Of a DNA stretch of 50,195 nt, positions 24,789 to 32,008 are shown one piece after another. Within the stretch, counting starts at the first letter, position 1. Each line of letters starts with the position of its first letter. Origin of the DNA: an uncultured Clostridia bacterium (lineage in GTDB: Bacteria > Bacillota > Clostridia > Christensenellales > Borkfalkiaceae); the NCBI GenBank assembly GCA_947624225.1, contig CANQJF010000011.1, positions 1-50,195 of the forward strand, in the 5' to 3' direction. A program made the position numbers and the translations under genes. The notes beneath the pieces were generated by a model that searched no databases, was not told where the DNA came from, and saw only the letters and a program-made list of their open reading frames with translations.

Positions 24789-25640
24789 TTACAGGCCCAC
24801 GGAGGCGAGGTCGTCAAAGCTGTCGAGGGTGACGCGGCCGAGCTTCCCCTTGCGGAAATCGTCGAGGACGGCGCGCTCGCCGCGCTCATAGTCAAACGTC
24901 CCCCCGCGCAAGATGAATCCGCGCTTTTTGCAGACCGCTTCCAACAGCTCCAAGGAGCTCCCCTCACACGTTCCGTAACGCTCTGTTAAGGACATGGGGT
25001 AGGCCGATTGCATCTCTTCGAGCAATGCGAGTGCAATTTCATCGATGGCGAGGATGTCGTCGTTGATGCTCCCGACATAGGCGAGGCGGCGCGCAAGCGC
25101 TTGGTTTTCGCATGCGGGCGGCATGGTGCCGGGCGTATCGAGAAGTTCCAGATCCCCGCACTTTACCCACTGCTTGGCGCGGGTCACGCCCGCCTTGTCC
25201 CCCGTCTGTGCCTTTTTCGCCCCCGCAAGCAGGTTGATGACGGTGCTCTTGCCCGTATTGGGAATGCCCGCGATCATGAACCGCACGGGTTTTTTGATCC
25301 CCCTCTGCCGATTGCGTTCGATGCGCTCCGAGGCGAGGTCCTCCATGGCCGCTTTGAGGAGGCGGAGGCCGGCCTGCGAATTGGCCGACATGGACAGCGC
25401 CTTTCTCCCGTTTTCGCGGATGCGCACGGCAAAGTCCTTTCTCCCGTCGGCGAGATCTGCCTTGTTGAGGAGGAACAGCACGGGCTTATCCTTGACAAGC
25501 GACAAGAGCCGCGGATTGAAACTCGCGGCGGGACAGCGGGCGTCGAGCACGAACACGACTGCATCGCTGAGGGACAAATTTTCTTCCATCATGCGCATGG
25601 CCTTTGCCATGTGCCCGGGATACCATTGAATGGTTTTCAT
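24789..25640 (-). CDS. rbgA: Ribosome biogenesis GTPase RbgA/YlqF
   Basis: A circularly permuted GTPase needed for late assembly of the large ribosomal subunit. In its 283 residues the G motifs come in permuted order: NKAD (G4) before GIPNTGKST (G1) and DTPGT (G3). The N-terminus QWYPGHMAKA is the family signature. The ATG at 25640 lacks a clear ribosome site (ATTTTAATT precedes it), so its translation start may be weak or depend on upstream context. Upstream is an 830-bp repeat block without promoter-like sequences that I can identify confidently. Confidence 0.94.
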   Translation of the reverse strand: MKTIQWYPGHMAKAMRMMEENLSLSDAVVFVLDARCPAASFNPRLLSLVKDKPVLFLLNKADLADGRKDFAVRIRENGRKALSMSANSQAGLRLLKAAMEDLASERIERNRQRGIKKPVRFMIAGIPNTGKSTVINLLAGAKKAQTGDKAGVTRAKQWVKCGDLELLDTPGTMPPACENQALARRLAYVGSINDDILAIDEIALALLEEMQSAYPMSLTERYGTCEGSSLELLEAVCKKRGFILRGGTFDYERGERAVLDDFRKGKLGRVTLDSFDDLASVGL

Positions 25641-25769
25641 AATTAAAATGGGAGTGTACTCACGAAAACATTTCGTAAATTTCTATCATATAGAAACTCT
25701 TTACAATAAGGGCATAGAAATTTACAAGCCGAATGTGCGTTTGCGCTTGAAAAACTTGTTCCCGATTGG

Positions 25770-25850
25770 TGGTTCCATCGGACAACAAGCCGACAGGGCT
25801 CGGCAAATTGAGTCGCCCACGCCCGAAATAAATTCGGGCTAAGGCAAAGG
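25770..25850 (-). repeat. Two-hairpin repeat, copy 2 (covarying stem)
   Basis: Reverse complement matches 15376-15450: TTGCCTTA, stem GCCCGAA/TTCGGGC (25821-25839), GTGGGCGACTCAATTT, stem GCCGA/TCGGC, then CTTGTTGTCCGATGG. The first stem differs from copy 1 by two compensated pairs. Confidence 0.65.
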
Positions 25851-25863
25851 AATTAGAATGATT

Positions 25864-25936
25864 CACGAAATTTGTTTTCTGAAACGCTGTCATACCGAGG
25901 GCCCGCAACGGGCCCGAGTGTATCCCCTTGGCAGAA
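25864..25936 (+). repeat. Covarying-hairpin element, copy 2
   Basis: CACGAAATTTGTTTTCTGA, then CTGTCATACCGAG, hairpin GGCCCG-CAA-CGGGCC (25900-25914), then GAGTGTATCCCCTTGGCAGAA. The right terminus found in copy 1 is missing; the element runs into the next repeat at 25938. Confidence 0.7.
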
Positions 25937-25937
25937 A

Positions 25938-26075
25938 TTGTCATTTCGAGCGAAGCGTTAGCGAAGTCGAGAAATCTTTACCTTATGATTCGTTCTGCCT
26001 TTGATTAGACGTAATAAGATTTCTCGCAGATGTGCAGTCCGTTGAAAGTCAAACTTTATCGGCTCGAAATGACAA
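25938..26075. repeat. 138-bp inverted repeat of the GTCATTTCGAG family
   Basis: Ends are TTGTCATTTCGAGC and GCTCGAAATGACAA, with inner GAGAAATCTT and AAGATTTCTC. Its right half, reversed, matches the 77-bp unit tandemly repeated at 34965-35272. Confidence 0.75.
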
Positions 26076-26361
26076 ATTAAGCCCCGTCGGCTACTTCGTC
26101 TCCTGCGCTCCTCGTGACACCCTTAGTCCACAATAGAAGCCTCGGGCGGACGGTATGACAGCGGTAACCCAAGGCCTGCTCCTTTGGAGGGGGCTCTGCC
26201 CAAAGGGCGGTGGTGGGGGGACTTGGCTTCCCCTCTGGGGAAGCTCCCGCGAAGCGGGTGATGAGGTCACCTCATCCGTCACGGCTTCGCCGTGCCACCT
26301 GTCTCACTCGGGTAGAACCCCGCGTTCGGTCACCGTTCGCGCGGCAAATGCGCTCACTCAC

Positions 26362-26415
26362 CGCAAAACGCCGCCCACAGCACACTGTGCTGATGTGCGA
26401 GAAGTGCGTTTTGCG
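26362..26415. repeat. 54-bp inverted-repeat element, copy 2
   Basis: Inverted copy of 14984-15037 with the same CGCAAAACGC termini and inner CAGCACACTGTGCTG palindrome; one or two substitutions only. Confidence 0.75.
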
Positions 26416-26475
26416 ACCCAAAGGGGAAGGCGAGAGCTCGACCACGCCTTGGTCGCCACCCCACCCCCGTCTTTT

Positions 26476-27141
26476 CTACTTCAACAGGTCGGGGCGATTC
26501 TTTTTCGTGAGGGCAAGGGCCTGTTCATGGCGCCACTTGTCGATCTCCGCATGGTTCCCGCTGCGGAGCACCTCGGGAACGGTGAGCCCGCGGTATTCCA
26601 CCGGCCGCGTGTATTGCGGATATTCGAGCAAACCCTCGGAAAAACTCTCGTCCACGAGAGATTCCGGCGAGAGCACCCCGTCGATATACCGCGCCACACA
26701 GTCGGCAAGCACCATCGCCGGCAGCTCGCCGCCCGTCAGCACATAATCCCCGATGGAGATCTCCTCGTCGATGAAGAGGTCGATGGCGCGCTGGTCGACG
26801 CCCTCATAGTGGCCGCACAGGAGCACGAGGTGTTCCTCCTCCGCAAGGGCGATGACTTTCTCCTGCGTGAGCGTCTTTCCCTTGGGGGAGAGATAAATTC
26901 TGCGGGCACCATGTCCGGGGTCTACCCCTTCGATAGCGCTTCCGATGGGCTGTGCCATCATGACCATGCCCGCCCCGCCGCCGAACGGATAGTCGTCACA
27001 TTTGAGGTGTTTATCCTCGGTGTAAGTCCGGATGTCGACAACTTCGAGTTCCAGCCGCCCCTCCTTTTTGGCGCGGCCGAAGATGGAGGCGTCGAGCGCC
27101 GTAAACATTTCGGGAAAGAGCGTGAGAATGGTGATTTTCAT
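26476..27141 (-). CDS. trmD: tRNA (guanine-N1)-methyltransferase
   Basis: Methylates G37 of tRNAs with SAM and prevents +1 frameshifting. It has 221 residues with family motifs FPEMF, DYPFGGGAGMVMM, LCGHYEGVDQRA and the knot region EISIGDYVLTGGELPAM. RimM and TrmD usually lie side by side; here two ABC transporter genes lie between them on the same strand. The start at 27141 is the only plausible ATG; CGTCATG context shows a weak ribosome site. Confidence 0.96.
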   Translation of the reverse strand: MKITILTLFPEMFTALDASIFGRAKKEGRLELEVVDIRTYTEDKHLKCDDYPFGGGAGMVMMAQPIGSAIEGVDPGHGARRIYLSPKGKTLTQEKVIALAEEEHLVLLCGHYEGVDQRAIDLFIDEEISIGDYVLTGGELPAMVLADCVARYIDGVLSPESLVDESFSEGLLEYPQYTRPVEYRGLTVPEVLRSGNHAEIDKWRHEQALALTKKNRPDLLK

Positions 27142-27201
27142 GACGATATTTTCCTTGTCTGCTTCCCGGCCGCATGAGCGGCAACGGCGCGCCCTCCTCC
27201 G

Positions 27202-28005
27202 CTAAGCGATGAGGTTGACCTTATTTCTCAAAATATAGCGCACGAGGAAGAAGCATCCGACGTCCACGGCGGCAATGAATGCGATCCGGATCCAATTGAT
27301 GATGTGGGCCGCGCCCGCAACGTTGGCTTCGAGATAGGTGAAAAACGGCATCACGCCCACCACTGAAATGACGTTGACGACGATATAGAGCGCGCCGAAG
27401 ATGAGCAAGATCATGCCGGTGCGGTGGGAGGTGAAGAACTGCCCCATGGACATGCCCGCATACAGCAGCAAGATGCTCATCGGGATGGATACGATACATA
27501 GGAGCACCTCTTCGACGATGAGAAGTGCGTCCACGGCCGTCATCTCTTGAATGATGGCCCCGAGCTCTTCGAGGAGGCCGCCGAGGTCTATGGCGTCGCC
27601 CACCGTACCCGCAAACAGGATGAAGAGTGAGCCGACACTGACGACAGCGGCATAGAACATTGCAATGAGCGCCGAGAGCAGCTTTGCCCAAATGATCTGG
27701 TCGGCCGTGACGGGCAGCGCCAGCGTCATGTAGCCCTCCCCCGTAAACAACGATTTATAGAAGCGGCTCACAGAGACCGCCCACGCTGCAATGACAAGCG
27801 CGCCGATGGAGAACATGTAGAATGCAATGAGAAGCACGGTCACGAGAAGAAGATTCACGCCCGCCTCGGCGGATCCCGCGGTCTGCACAATGGTCTCCGA
27901 GAGCAGCAGGCGGCTGATGACGGCAAACAAGACGACGGCAATGGAGATCCACAATATGATGCGGAAGAGCGCATACAGCTCGTGTTTCATGAGTTTTCCT
28001 ACCAT
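27202..28005 (-). CDS. ABC transporter permease (ABC-2-like)
   Basis: A 267-residue membrane protein with about six hydrophobic helices, at roughly 13-33, 48-75, 103-130, 158-182, 195-220 and 232-257. It has no similarity I can name beyond ABC-2-type permeases that pair with a single ATPase. It starts at 28005, seven bases inside the end of the ATPase gene, with GGAGGAATTCAA as ribosome site, so the two are translated together. The substrate is unknown: export of a peptide, lipid or drug are possibilities. The phrase GEGYMTLALPVTADQIIWAKLLSA is typical of this permease type. Confidence 0.8.
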   Translation of the reverse strand: MVGKLMKHELYALFRIILWISIAVVLFAVISRLLLSETIVQTAGSAEAGVNLLLVTVLLIAFYMFSIGALVIAAWAVSVSRFYKSLFTGEGYMTLALPVTADQIIWAKLLSALIAMFYAAVVSVGSLFILFAGTVGDAIDLGGLLEELGAIIQEMTAVDALLIVEEVLLCIVSIPMSILLLYAGMSMGQFFTSHRTGMILLIFGALYIVVNVISVVGVMPFFTYLEANVAGAAHIINWIRIAFIAAVDVGCFFLVRYILRNKVNLIA

Positions 28006-28697
28006 TTGAATTCCTCCCGAAAGAGTTCGTCGAGGGACTTGCCCGTCCGCGCCGTCACTGCCGCGGCGTCCTCGTCAAGGACGATCTTGCCGCAATTCAA
28101 GAAGATGGCGTGCGTGAGGATGGGCTGAATGTCCGCTATGAGATGGGTGCAGAGAAAGATGGTCGACCCCGCGGGGCGGTTGCCCATGATGAAGTCGAGA
28201 ATGAAGTCGCGCGCGGCGGGATCGACGCCTGCAATGGGCTCGTCGAGGATGAAGAGCTTGGCGTCCCGTGCCATCGTCAGGATGAGGCCGAGCTTTTCGC
28301 GGGTCCCCTTGGAGAGCGAGCGGATGCGCTGTTTCATCCCGATCCCGAGGCGGGAGAGCATGGCCTCCGCGCGCTCGTGGTTAAAGTCGGTGAAGAAGTC
28401 CGCACTGTACTTGATTGCCTGTTCGACGCGCATCCAATTGCTTAAAAAGTCCTTGTCCGGAAGATAGGCCGTGATGGCCTTGGTCGCGGGGCAGGGGCGC
28501 ATGCCGTTCACGAGCACCTCCCCCTGCGTGGGCTGCAACATCCCCATGGCCAACTTGATGAGCGTGGATTTTCCGCTCCCGTTGGGCCCGAGGAGCCCCA
28601 CGACGCCCCCCTCCTCCACCGCAAAACTGACCCCGGCGAGTGCAGGAGAGGACCCATAGCTCTTATAAAGATCTTTGCATTCGAGAATGGTTGACAT
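27999..28697 (-). CDS. ABC transporter ATP-binding protein
   Basis: A 232-residue ABC ATPase. Walker A is GPNGSGKST, the signature motif is degenerate (LSKGTREKLGL instead of LSGGQ), Walker B is LFILDEPIAGVDP, and the H-loop is CTHLI. The start is ATG 28697; GGAGG lies 13 bases upstream, which is long, so a nearer non-ATG start cannot be excluded. It begins 61 bases after rimM and overlaps the permease gene. The LSKG signature is common in ATPases paired with ABC-2 permeases. Confidence 0.88.
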   Translation of the reverse strand: MSTILECKDLYKSYGSSPALAGVSFAVEEGGVVGLLGPNGSGKSTLIKLAMGMLQPTQGEVLVNGMRPCPATKAITAYLPDKDFLSNWMRVEQAIKYSADFFTDFNHERAEAMLSRLGIGMKQRIRSLSKGTREKLGLILTMARDAKLFILDEPIAGVDPAARDFILDFIMGNRPAGSTIFLCTHLIADIQPILTHAIFLNCGKIVLDEDAAAVTARTGKSLDELFREEFKW

Positions 28698-28758
28698 TCT
28701 GCCGCTGTTACCTCCTTTTTTTACAATGTCTATTTTCAACCGCAAGCGGGCATGTTGC

Positions 28759-29256
28759 CTACAATACGGCGACTTCCTCAAAGCGCTTCTTGTTCACGAC
28801 GATCTTTTGCGCCGAAACATCCACCGTCGTGATCACGCCCTTTGCGGCAGGGAAGAGCACATCGCGCCCACCCATGTCCAAGGTATAGATGTCGGTAGCC
28901 GCCTGCGTGATGTCTTTGAGTACTCCGAGCGGCTCCCCCTCCTCGGTCTCGATGCGGCTCCCGAGCAGGTCTGCAATATAATAGCTGCCCTCGGGCAAAG
29001 CGGGCGCCTCCCCGCGCGGGATGGTGAGCTGCTTCCCCCGCAACAGTTCGGCCGCATTGCGGTCGGGCACGCCGCGGAGCCCAAGGTAAACAAATCCGTC
29101 CCCCGTGCGCACCGAAAGCACCTTGTATTCCGCCCCGTCTATGAGCAGCGACTTGAAAGAGCGGAAAGTCTCCGCCGAGTCCGTGAAAGGCTTCACTTTC
29201 ACCTCTCCGCGGATGCCTTGCGGTTTTAAGATCTCGCCTACGGTCAGCTCGCTCAT
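28759..29256 (-). CDS. rimM: 16S rRNA processing protein RimM
   Basis: Assists maturation of the 30S subunit head. It has 165 residues: an N-terminal barrel (VGEILKPQGIRGEVKVKPFTD) and a C-terminal PRC-barrel (GVLKDITQAATDIYTL, RDVLFPAAKGVI). The ATG overlaps the tmk stop as ATGA, with CGGAGG upstream, so the genes are translationally coupled. Its usual partner trmD is 1.6 kb further down the same operon. Confidence 0.94.
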   Translation of the reverse strand: MSELTVGEILKPQGIRGEVKVKPFTDSAETFRSFKSLLIDGAEYKVLSVRTGDGFVYLGLRGVPDRNAAELLRGKQLTIPRGEAPALPEGSYYIADLLGSRIETEEGEPLGVLKDITQAATDIYTLDMGGRDVLFPAAKGVITTVDVSAQKIVVNKKRFEEVAVL

Positions 29257-29885
29257 TGCACACCTCCGAACAGCCCGGACACCGCGCGGCGGATCTTTTT
29301 CTGGGTGTCCTCGGGCGTCCTCTCGCTCCTGATGACGACGATGTTCTCCTCATCCCGGAAGCGCTCGAACGCCTCAAAGTATTTTTCGCGGATCAGCGTC
29401 TGCCGTTCCAAATTTTCATAGCGTTCCGTCGCGCCGCGCCTGCCCACGCGCGCCATGCCCTCCTCGGCGGGAAGATCCAAGTAGATGATGAGGTCGGGCC
29501 GAAGCAATTCCCGCGCCGGGCGGTTGAGCTCGATCACCCATTCGAGCGGGACAAATCCCCCGTTGTAGGCATAGGAAGAAAAGTAGTAACGGTCACAGAG
29601 CACCGTCGCGCCGGCGTTGAGCATTGCCAGCATGCCCGTTTCGGGATTTTGGATATGGTCGATGCGGTCTGCCGCAAACAGTGCCGCGATCGCGCGCTCA
29701 TCGGCGTCGATCTTTTTGGACATGCACGCACGGAGCAGCGCCCCAAAGGGGGACTCCGTCGGCTCATGCGTCATGCAGACGGACACACCCATCCCCGAGA
29801 GATACCCCGCAAGCAGCCGCATTTGCGTGGTCTTGCCGCTCCCGTCCGTGCCTTCGAATACAATCAATTTTCCTCTTTCGCTCAT
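29253..29885 (-). CDS. tmk: Thymidylate kinase
   Basis: Phosphorylates dTMP to dTDP. It has 210 residues with P-loop GTDGSGKTT at about 12-20, DRYYFSSYAYNG near the catalytic DR motif and a lid region RRGATERYE. The start needs care. ATG 29885 has no ribosome site and lies six bases after a consensus -10 box, so the mRNA would be leaderless. Alternatively TTG at 29867, preceded by AGAGG at four bases, would give a protein starting just before IVFEG. Both leave the P-loop intact. First gene of the tmk-rimM-ABC-trmD operon. Confidence 0.94.
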   Translation of the reverse strand: MSERGKLIVFEGTDGSGKTTQMRLLAGYLSGMGVSVCMTHEPTESPFGALLRACMSKKIDADERAIAALFAADRIDHIQNPETGMLAMLNAGATVLCDRYYFSSYAYNGGFVPLEWVIELNRPARELLRPDLIIYLDLPAEEGMARVGRRGATERYENLERQTLIREKYFEAFERFRDEENIVVIRSERTPEDTQKKIRRAVSGLFGGVQ

Positions 29886-29891
29886 GCCGCC

Positions 29892-29920
29892 ATTATAGCA
29901 AAATTGCCCCTATCTGTCAA
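29892..29920 (-). promoter_or_regulatory. Full-consensus promoter of the tmk operon
   Basis: On the minus strand TTGACA (29915-29920), 17 bases, TATAAT (29892-29897): 12 of 12 consensus bases. The expected start site (about seven bases past the -10 box) coincides with the A of the tmk ATG at 29885. Confidence 0.88.
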
Positions 29921-30055
29921 GCCTTTCGAACAAAACCCCGGCGGGCAGATGTATATTTTCCGCCCGCGCCGTCAAGACTTTAAGAGGAAAGTGGGCAAAG
30001 CGTTACTCCCGTTACATACAATGATAGCGGGGACTGCTCACAAAGGAGAAATATT

Positions 30056-30409
30056 ATGACGGTCAAGCGCGGTGAACTCTATTATGCAGACCTGTCTCCC
30101 GTTGTGGGGAGCGAACAGGGAGGAATACGGCCCGTCCTTGTGGTGCAAAACGACACGGGCAACAAATATTCCCCCACCGTGATCGCGGCGGCCGTGACGA
30201 GCAAGATCCACAAAGCGCGCCTCCCGACCCACATCGAACTCCCGCAGGCATTCGGCTTGCAGAAGGATTCCGTCATTCTGCTCGAACAGATCCGGACCAT
30301 CGACAAGCGCCGGTTGATGTCGCGCATCGGCGAACTTTCGGCCGCCACCATGTCCAAGGTGAATCGCGCCATCCTCATTTCACTCGGATTCGGCGAACAA
30401 TTGGACTGA
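30056..30409 (+). CDS. MazF/PemK-type endoribonuclease toxin (EndoA/NdoA-like)
   Basis: A 117-residue protein of the PemK/MazF fold that cleaves single-stranded mRNA at short sequences. Typical motifs are [31 protein letters not shown] and AAVTSK, followed by LPTHIEL and [12 protein letters not shown]. The length equals that of Bacillus EndoA. The ribosome site AAAGGAG precedes ATG 30056. No antitoxin gene is adjacent: the 170 bases upstream hold only the divergent tmk promoter and a small hairpin, and the next gene downstream is a lipoprotein. The antitoxin may lie elsewhere, or this copy may act alone. Confidence 0.93.
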   Translation: MTVKRGELYYADLSPVVGSEQGGIRPVLVVQNDTGNKYSPTVIAAAVTSKIHKARLPTHIELPQAFGLQKDSVILLEQIRTIDKRRLMSRIGELSAATMSKVNRAILISLGFGEQLD

Positions 30410-30451
30410 CGGGCCGCTCCCCCAACATCAAATCAAAAAACATCTGTTTTT

Positions 30452-30479
30452 ATGCGCTTGACATCCGAGCGCATTTTTT
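30452..30479 (+). terminator. Intrinsic terminator of endoA, overlapping the next promoter
   Basis: ATGCGCT (30452-30458) pairs with AGCGCAT (30468-30474) around TGACATCCG and is followed by a T-run (30474-30479). The -35 box of the next gene lies at the tip of this hairpin, so terminator and promoter share the same bases. Confidence 0.65.
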
Positions 30480-30486
30480 ATATGAT
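30458..30486 (+). promoter_or_regulatory. Promoter of the lipoprotein gene
   Basis: TTGACA (30458-30463), 17 bases, TATGAT (30481-30486): 11 of 12 consensus bases, ending 20 bases before the ATG at 30507. Its spacer contains the descending arm and T-run of the endoA terminator. Confidence 0.8.
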
Positions 30487-30506
30487 AGGATTGGAGGGAA
30501 AAAGGG

Positions 30507-31889
30507 ATGAAACGGCTCGCGTGTTTGCTATTTTTCCTGTGCGCGGCGCTCTCGCTGCTGTGCGCCTGTGGCAGAGACGACGGCCCCGCGGCGGGGAAGA
30601 ATGAGGTCTATGGCGTCACCTTTGAGGACGTTACGACGGTTTACGATGGGACCATGCACGAGGTTCTCATCTCGGGAACGCTTCCCGAAGGCGTTTCCGT
30701 CACGTATGAAAACAACTGTGGAACGGACGCGGGGACCTATCTCGCGACGGCAACTTTCACGGGCGAGGGATATGCGCAAAAGGTGCTCACGGCCACGCTC
30801 GTCATCGAGCGTGCAGCGCTCTCGGGCGTGACGTTTTCGGATGCCGTCGTCGCCTATGACGGAAAACCGCACCTCCCGCCCCTCCAAGGCCTCCCCGCCG
30901 ACGCCCAAATTTCCTACACCGCCGACGGCGCTCCCACGGAGGGTCTGGCCGACCCCGGGCATTACACCGTGACCGTGCAAATTTCTCATCGCAACTATCT
31001 GCCCCTCACGCTGACGGCAACGCTCACCGTGCAAGACGAGCGCCACACGGTCTCGGCCGTATTGGGCGGCCGCCTCTACTATGCCGAGGGCGGGCTCTTC
31101 CGCTTTAACGGGACAACCTTTGAACAGCTCTCCCCGCTCATCCCCAATGCGTTTGCCGTCGCGGGGGAGACGCTCTACTTTGTGACCGATACCGCCCTTT
31201 ACGCCACCGCGGGGGAGGAAATCACGAAGATCGCGGCACGGGGCGGGGATGCACTCGCGACCGACGGCGTCGACCTCTACCTTGCGGGCGGGGCATCGGA
31301 TGGGATCTTTCGGATAAAACCGGGCGCGGCGGCTGCCCCAAAGCTGCTCTCGGCGGGGGAGGCGCGCGGGATGGTCTTTGCGGGCGGTTATCTGTGGTTC
31401 TCGCAAGAGGGCGTGCTCACGCGCGTCTCCGCGGAGGGCGGAACGCGCATGCCCGTCACGCGGGAGGGCCGCTCCGTTCCCGCCGAACACCTCTTTGCCG
31501 CCACCTTCGACGGAGAAGTGTATCTCTACTTTTCCTCCAATGAGGGGATCGTGCGCTATTCCCCTCTCACGCGCGATTTTTGCACGCTCACCTCAGACAT
31601 GGGGGCCTCGTTTACCGTCATCGGGACAGAACTCTACTATCTGCCGACGGACAGCGGCCACCCGTTTTCCGCAAAGGAGGTCCGCCGCGTGGAGGCTTTC
31701 TCCCGGCCGTCGACGCCCGAGACGGTATTCCGCGGAGACATCTATTTCGCGGCCATCGCGGCATGGGATGGGCAGCTCGTGCTGCTGGGCGGGGAGCCGC
31801 AGGTCATCCCCGCCGCACAGACCCCGCTTGCTTTGGGCGTGCGCTCTGCTCACTTACAGGGAAATTTTTTGAAAAAACGTTTGGTCTGA
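30507..31889 (+). CDS. Lipoprotein with two MBG/YDG-like Ig modules and a C-terminal propeller-like region
   Basis: A 460-residue exported protein. The signal peptide (KRLACLLFFLCAALSLLCAC) ends in a lipobox-like LCAC, so the mature protein is probably lipid-anchored at the outer membrane face. Residues about 35-180 hold two Ig-like modules of the MBG/YDG kind (VYDGTMHEVLISGTLPEG and AYDGKPHLPPLQGLPAD). Residues about 185-450 hold short beta-rich repeats (GGRLYYAEGGLFRFNG, GETLYFVTDTALYATAG, GGYLWFSQEGVLTRVS) that suggest a beta-propeller. The ribosome site is GGAGGGAAAAAGGG. The same Ig module type recurs in the giant surface protein. The ligand is unknown. Confidence 0.72.
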   Translation: MKRLACLLFFLCAALSLLCACGRDDGPAAGKNEVYGVTFEDVTTVYDGTMHEVLISGTLPEGVSVTYENNCGTDAGTYLATATFTGEGYAQKVLTATLVIERAALSGVTFSDAVVAYDGKPHLPPLQGLPADAQISYTADGAPTEGLADPGHYTVTVQISHRNYLPLTLTATLTVQDERHTVSAVLGGRLYYAEGGLFRFNGTTFEQLSPLIPNAFAVAGETLYFVTDTALYATAGEEITKIAARGGDALATDGVDLYLAGGASDGIFRIKPGAAAAPKLLSAGEARGMVFAGGYLWFSQEGVLTRVSAEGGTRMPVTREGRSVPAEHLFAATFDGEVYLYFSSNEGIVRYSPLTRDFCTLTSDMGASFTVIGTELYYLPTDSGHPFSAKEVRRVEAFSRPSTPETVFRGDIYFAAIAAWDGQLVLLGGEPQVIPAAQTPLALGVRSAHLQGNFLKKRLV

Positions 31890-31909
31890 CCGTTTTTGTG
31901 TGATATAAT
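31881..31909 (+). promoter_or_regulatory. Promoter of the lon-engB operon
   Basis: TTGGTC (31881-31886), 17 bases, TATAAT (31904-31909). It overlaps the last codons of the lipoprotein gene. The leader of about 90 bases can fold: CCTCTC (31948-31953) pairs with GAGAGG (31986-31991), with GCCC/GGGC inside. I see no CtsR or CIRCE site. Confidence 0.65.
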
Positions 31910-32008
31910 ATGTAATATAATAGTAGATAAGACTTTTGAACCATGTCCCTCTCCGAGAACAACGGCCGCCCCGATCCCCGAGGGCGAGAGGCATAGAGGA
32001 GGAATCCT

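Larger units (their letters stand above)
25641..26475. repeat. Composite repeat block between rbgA and trmD
   Basis: No credible gene. In plus order: two-hairpin element (25770-25850, minus), covarying-hairpin element (25864-25936), a 138-bp GTCATTTCGAG inverted repeat (25938-26075), a segment matching 15060-15180 inverted (26080-26160), the GCGAAGCGGGTGATGAGG motif (26235-26310), the 54-bp inverted repeat (26362-26415), and CCACCCCACCCCC (26440-26475). The order largely mirrors the block at 14923-15608. Confidence 0.75.

Noticed and set aside
26155..27177. A 340-codon plus-strand frame overlapping trmD and the repeat block
   Set aside because: It translates palindromic repeats and the antisense of trmD, which is unmistakable on the other strand.
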